Of a stretch of 64,000 nucleotides of DNA, positions 58,201 to 64,000 are shown in pieces. The notes beneath the pieces are model-generated. The model searched no databases. It worked only from the letters and a program-made list of their open reading frames with translations, and was not told the DNA's origin. The first letter of the stretch is position 1. Each line of letters begins with the position of its first letter. A program made the position numbers and the translations under genes. Source of the stretch: Monosporascus cannonballus (Eukaryota; Ascomycota; Sordariomycetes; Xylariales); contig QJNS01000239.1 in the NCBI GenBank assembly GCA_004154925.1, positions 1-64,000 of the forward strand, read 5' to 3'.

Positions 58201-60950
58201 AAACACTTTAAAGCATATTTTAAATATTTTCTATAATAAGGAATTAATAATATATATTAAGTATAAATTCTTTTATAATAATAGCTTATTACCGTTAAAA
58301 ATATTATTATTTATAAAACGAAAAAACTTAAAATAAATTAATTTCTTTTTTCGAAATTGCGGAATTACATAATTAAATTAATAATATCATTATTTTATTT
58401 GTAATAATAATTTTCCTAAGGATATTTAAAATTAATTTTAATACTAATGCTTTACAAATAAATATTATTAAAACGGTAAATAATGTAATAAAATAAAACG
58501 AATTTAAAAGTATTATGTATAATATTATTATAATAATTATAAATTCCTTTATTTAAAAAGTTTTATAAAAAATTAAAAACTTAAAATTTAATAATCTGAA
58601 CAAAGTTATTTCGGACGAAAATTCTTTTAATTCGATAATTAATAATAATTCGGATTATTTTTAAATATTCTTAATAAAACGGAGAATGTAAAACATAAAA
58701 TTATACAACTTTATTTATTTATATTGGACATTATTTTAATTTTCGAACTTTTTTTATAATATTACGTATTATCGTTACATAAAATTTAAAATATATTTTT
58801 ACGTTTTTTATAATGGAAATTACGCCGTACAAAATTAAATTTCCTGGATTAAAAAATTATTATCGATTTTAAAACGTAAAACCAAAAAAACCATTTTCGA
58901 TTAATATTAATTATAAATTATAATGCGAAAAGTATAATACGTATTTAACCGTTTTTAACGTTATTTTTACGACCGTAATTAAATATAATTACTTATATTA
59001 TAATAATCTTTTTATTACCTTTAAAATAGATAAGATATTTTATAACATAAATATATTAAATATTAGAAGCTAATCGTACTAAAAAATAAAGTTAAATATA
59101 TTAGGTAAAATAATTAATTATTATTATTTAATTACAAAAAACAATTTAAAACGTTAGTTTTAACGAACAATTTCGATTAATATAAATATTTATATATAAA
59201 TTTAATAACTACGAGATTTTTTAGGAATTTAAGGTTAAAAATATCACTTATAACGGTTTTTAATTTTATAACAATTTTAATATTTACGAATTTATATTAG
59301 TAAAACATTTTTTTCGTATGTATATAGTTCTTATAATCCGGTTTAATATTAAAATTATTTAACTTAACATTATCATTATCTCTTTATATAATAATTTCGA
59401 TAAATTATTATATATATATATTATAAGATTTTATATATATTGAGATTTTTATTACACATTCCAAGAGAATTTATATAGCTTAAAATAATTATAATTTTTA
59501 TGATAACGAAATTTAACTGGGAAATTAAAAGAAAATTAAGTTTTATTTTAAATAATTTATACATTATAATTAATAATTAATTAAGATTATTTTTTATATT
59601 AATTATATAATTATAATATATAAAACTTATAATTTAATATATATTAATAAATTTCTTACGAAAGTCATATAATATTTTTAATATAATTACTTAAAATATT
59701 GAAAGTAAATTTTTAAAATACGTATTTTAAGAAGTTATGTAATTAGCAAATTATGGTTCTTATTAATGATATATTAGAAAAATATATATATATATATTGA
59801 ATTATTTAAAATTAAAAAACGTTATTTTAAAATCTTTAAATAAAAAAAGTTTTAAAAAATATTAAGGCGAAATATTAATAATATTTAAGAAGATATATTT
59901 CTAAAAAATCGACATCGTATTATACGAAATTATTATTATTTATTTAAATTTAATTCAACTTATTTTTGATTTATTTTGTTATTATAAATATTTTAATTTT
60001 ACGTATCTTAACATTATTAACGAAATTATGTTTTATATTTATTTTATAAGAATTTTAAGTTTAAAATTCGGAAATAAGGAAAATCTTAACGTACGATTAT
60101 TCTTATATATAAATAACTTTTTTTCATAAATAATTTAAACCGGAAAAGTTTTATAAAAATTTATACTGTTATTTTTCGATATTTTTATTATATAAAAATT
60201 TAATACGTAAAATATAATTATTATTTTAAATACGGAACTTAACTTATTAACTTTTTTATAAACTGTAAAAATATTTTTATATTAAGTTTCTTTAATATTA
60301 TAAAATTAAAATTGGGGGGGAACTTAATTATCTATGTAAATGATAAGTAAATAATACGGTTAAATATTAAAAGATTTATATATTTAATTATAAAATTTAA
60401 CTACGTAAATACATTTTTTTATTAATTTCTTGACTTTTACGCAAAAAAATAAAATAAAATTAATTAAATATTTATTAACGATATAATAATAGATATTTTA
60501 AATATGCTTTGAATCTTCGAATGATTATTAAAAGCTTATTAAATTATTTAAATTTTAAGATATTATGATAAGGTTAAAAAAATCTAAGAAATATTAATAT
60601 ATTTTAGATATTATTTAATAACAAAAAGTTATTATTTCCGTTCCTTTTTATTATTCTTTTTTATAAATTATTATTATTTTTGTTTTTAAATACGTTTAAA
60701 AATAAAATTATTAAAAAAATATTTTAATATAGTTTTTATCATTTAAAAATATAATATTAAAGTTTAATATTTAAAAAAATATAAATTGGAATTCAATTAA
60801 CATTTTTCATATTTTAAGTAAATTCCCGAATTAAATAAAATATTAATTATTTTCCATTTTTGTTTTTCCGTGTTTTTATTATTTATTAAAAATTAATTAT
60901 TACGCTATCTTTTTTTAAAAAAGTCTCTTAAAATTACAACAATTTTAACC
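55290..60950. repeat. unit 1 of a direct repeat with about 5.6-kb period
   Basis: From about 55290 the sequence aligns with sequence about 5.6 kb downstream: 'ttcacagttataaacccggt' at 55512 pairs with 'ttatagttataaatttaatc' at 61141, and 'tatcgtattttataaattaa' at 58131 pairs with 63729. Differences are mostly C/T and G/A. The first 170 bp of the unit have near-normal composition; the rest is extremely AT-rich. A run of Asn/Gly codons ('NNRNNGGGNNNN') near 56560 and an acidic 'ENENENLDLE' near 57330 on the plus strand hint at a dead gene, but no domain is recognisable. Confidence 0.65.
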
Positions 60951-63900
60951 GTTAATTTTTAATAACTGAAAAAATATATTAAATTTAGGACAATTAATAA
61001 ATATTAACAGAAATTATTTTTTATATTCATGTATATAAAAAAAGTTTATTATTTTTAATTTTTAAGTAAAGTCTTTTATACATTAAAAATACTTTTAATA
61101 TATTTTTTAATTTCATATTTTTATTTGTAATATCAAGATTTTATAGTTATAAATTTAATCCGTATTACTTTAATTACGATTTAATATATTTATTATATAT
61201 ATTTTATTAAAATTATTTATAATTTTATTATTATTTTTGTAATATATTTATTGTTTCGTTATTAAAAATATTTATTAATTAATTATTACGCTTTTATTTA
61301 TTTTAATTAATTTATTTTTTATATTATTTTTAAAACTATAATTATTTAATTAATAAACTTTAATAAGATTTTTTCAAAATACGTTAATAAATATTTATTT
61401 TATAAAAAGCTTTGAAAATATAATGTTTTCGAATTATATCTTATTATAAAAATTACGATATTATAAATATATACTAATTTTAACGTAATTTAACTATTTT
61501 ATTTATTAATAATATTAAAATTCTCTAAACATTTTTATTTGTGAATAAAATAATTAATAAATACGGTTTAAATAATGTAAAATATTTCAAATTCGAAAAT
61601 ATTTTAAAGGTATATAATAAAACATAATTTGTAAATTTTTCCAAAAAATATTTATTAAAATAAATACGCTTTTAAATTTATCCGTTTATTTTAATTATTA
61701 TTAACTATATAAGAAATAAATTATTATTTGAAAAAAAATTAATTATCTTCAAAAAATAAATTTAAATTTAATAATAATATTGAAATTTACAAAATTAATC
61801 TTTAATTTAAATAAACGTTAAAAATTAATAAAATTTAAATAAACAATTTATTATTTTTATATTAAAAATATATATTGAAACTGCATCGTTTTAAATATTA
61901 AGTATTATAAATTATTACAATTATTTAAATGACTTAAAAATTATTAATATTTATTTATCGGATTTTTTAATACTTAGAATTTTAAATTAAAAAAGCTTTA
62001 ATTAAAGGCAAAAATTCTGTTAAGTTTTTTTTATATAAAAATTTATAAAATAATTTCGGAAATATATATAATCATAAAACATTTAAGGTATTACCATAAA
62101 ATAAATTTTATAAAAAAAGTTTGATTTTATTTTAAATTAAAAGTTTTTTAATTAAATAGATATATTTTTAAATAGCTGGAATAAAAATAACCGGAGTAAC
62201 GGTAATTATAATATTAATAATTATTTTGCATAATAAGATTATTCTTATAAAAAATAATTTTTAAAGATTATTTTTATATTATCAAAAATATTAAACCTAA
62301 TAAATCAAACGAAAGTTTTAAAAGCCGAAAAATATAAATAATGGTATTTCGAAAAACTTTTTTTTAGCACAAAAAACGATTAAATATTTATTAAAAAAAT
62401 AAGTCATAACTTACATCATTAATTTTAATATTTTTCGTAATAGTGTTTTTTATAAATTTATATATCAATAATATTATTACCGGATATAAATTAAAAGAAA
62501 TTATATTATTAAATATTTATTTTACTTTTTATATAAAAAATTACAAAATTAATTTTATTAATTTATATCTATCAAAAGTTAATAAAAATATTTTAGCTGA
62601 AAAAAGTATTTCGATATAATAAATAAAAGTATAAGAAAAATTATATTTATTATACCGTTTATAAAGAAAACGTTTTAAAAAAAACTATTTTTACATTATT
62701 TGATATTTATATAAACTTAATTTCGTTTTAATTATTATAATAAGTTAAAATTTACTAAAATTATAAGATTAGTGTAATATATTATAAAACATTAAAAACG
62801 AAAATAACGAAAATTAATTAAATTAAATATTAATTTATTATATATTATATTAAAATAATATTAGGAGACGATAATTATGATATTATTTTAATAATATTTA
62901 TAATAAATTAAATAAAATTTATTTTGAAAATAAAACGAAATCTTTATTATAGAACCTTTAATTTAATAATTTTTAATTTTTTAAAATAATCTTATAATAA
63001 AAGTTTTATAATAATAATTTTCGATTATTTTTAAAATTGTTAAAAAACCGTTACGATATAATACGAAAACTGAATTTACTTAAATATTTATAGCATTATT
63101 AAAACGAAACTCGATTTGCTTTTATCGATTTAATATCAGGATTATTAAATTATTAAAATACCAAAAAATATTATTAGGATAATTAATTAAAGAAAATAAA
63201 GTTTTAAATATAATACATATTAATATTTTCCAATTTATTAATATTTTTAACAATCGAATAAACATAATTATTAATATTTATCCCAATATTATAATTATAA
63301 TTAAATATAGTTTAAAATAAAAGAATATTTAAATTATTTTAATATACGCAATAATATTCCTTAAAAATAATTTTATTTTAATGTGAAATTAATTATGTTA
63401 AATTATACATTTTTTAAAAATATATTAGGAAAATAATTTTGTAATATTAATATTTTTTATAAACCTTTATTTGTATATTTTAAAAAATCCGTAAAGGTTT
63501 AAAAATATATTAAAGGTATAATTATAATGAAAACGTAATATTTAATTATTAATAATAAATTTGTCTTTTAATTTATAACCGGAAATAAGAAAAATAATTA
63601 TATATATTATTAATTATCTATTTATATATATTTGAAATTTAAACAATATCTTTTTAAATTTCAACAAAATATTAAATAAAAAATAGAATATTTATATTTA
63701 AAAAGAGCTTTAAAATACGTATTATGAATATCGTATTTTTGGGATTAAAGATTTATACGTTTACGAAAGTAATTTGTTATAACCTAAAACGTTTAAAAAT
63801 AAAATTTAAAATATATATCGGATATAGAGTTTTTCGTAATAACGTATTATTATTATTATTAAGAATATTATTATTAATAAAATAAAAAAATATTAAAGCA

Positions 63901-64000
63901 AATAATAAAGATTTTCTTCGAAAACGCAAAATTAAATAATTCAATCAATAATATTTTTATTTTATTTATAACAATATTATTTGTAAATACGTTTAAAATT
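60951..64000. repeat. unit 2 of the 5.6-kb direct repeat, cut by the window end
   Basis: Begins where unit 1 ends, so the two are adjacent. It corresponds to 55290 to about 58400 of unit 1. It is fully RIP-degraded with no open frame. Offsets between matching points drift from 5629 to 5598 bp, reflecting small deletions. Confidence 0.65.

Overview
The window looks like one end of a contig from a filamentous ascomycete (Pezizomycotina, probably Sordariomycetes). Evidence for this: spliced genes with short introns, fungal-only families (a DUF6546-type F-box protein, a DUF7924-type protein, a Cys-rich single-pass membrane protein), pogo/Fot-type DNA transposons, and about 57 kb of extremely AT-rich DNA whose dead reading frames show C-to-T and G-to-A changes (Gln codons to TAG/TAA, Cys to Tyr, Asp to Asn). 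That pattern is the signature of repeat-induced point mutation (RIP).

Layout. (1) 1-88 is a pure C run at the contig end. (2) 89-3.5 kb is a normal-composition island with a spliced TMEM14-family gene and a broken DUF6546/F-box gene, both on the minus strand. (3) 3.5-51.85 kb is a nest of dead transposons. A Gypsy element (4165-11479, TSD CAAGC) comes first. It is followed by a miniature LTR element (11487-12710) that carries an un-mutated 49-codon ORF. Next is a second Gypsy element, here called F, spanning 13021-51843 with TSD TTGCT. F has been inflated to 38.8 kb by insertions. Its interior holds a gag-only LTR element (18312-19826). Its right LTR is split by a pogo-type transposon (20567-51619). 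That transposon's transposase gene is itself split by a block of about 25 kb, which contains another Gypsy (22876-30616, with a solo LTR nested in one of its LTRs), a Copia (33301-39402) and about 11 kb of unidentified degraded DNA. The same transposase is interrupted a second time by a sibling pogo copy (46161-50377), which contains a third copy (47423-49310) and a MITE (46924-47378). With insertions subtracted, the three pogo copies are each about 1.87-1.89 kb, so the nesting model is self-consistent.

(4) 51.85-55.3 kb is a second normal-composition island. It has a broken DUF7924-type gene, one apparently intact two-exon gene for a Cys-rich single-pass membrane protein, and an unassigned frameshifted reading frame. 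(5) From about 55.3 kb to the end there is a RIP-degraded repeat with a period of about 5.6 kb; two adjacent direct copies are present and the second is cut by the window edge.

Only two annotated genes look functional (TMEM14-like and the Cys-rich membrane protein), plus one candidate microprotein. Nothing resembling an operon, CRISPR array or rRNA is present. All boundaries and homologies were read by eye; no database search was run.
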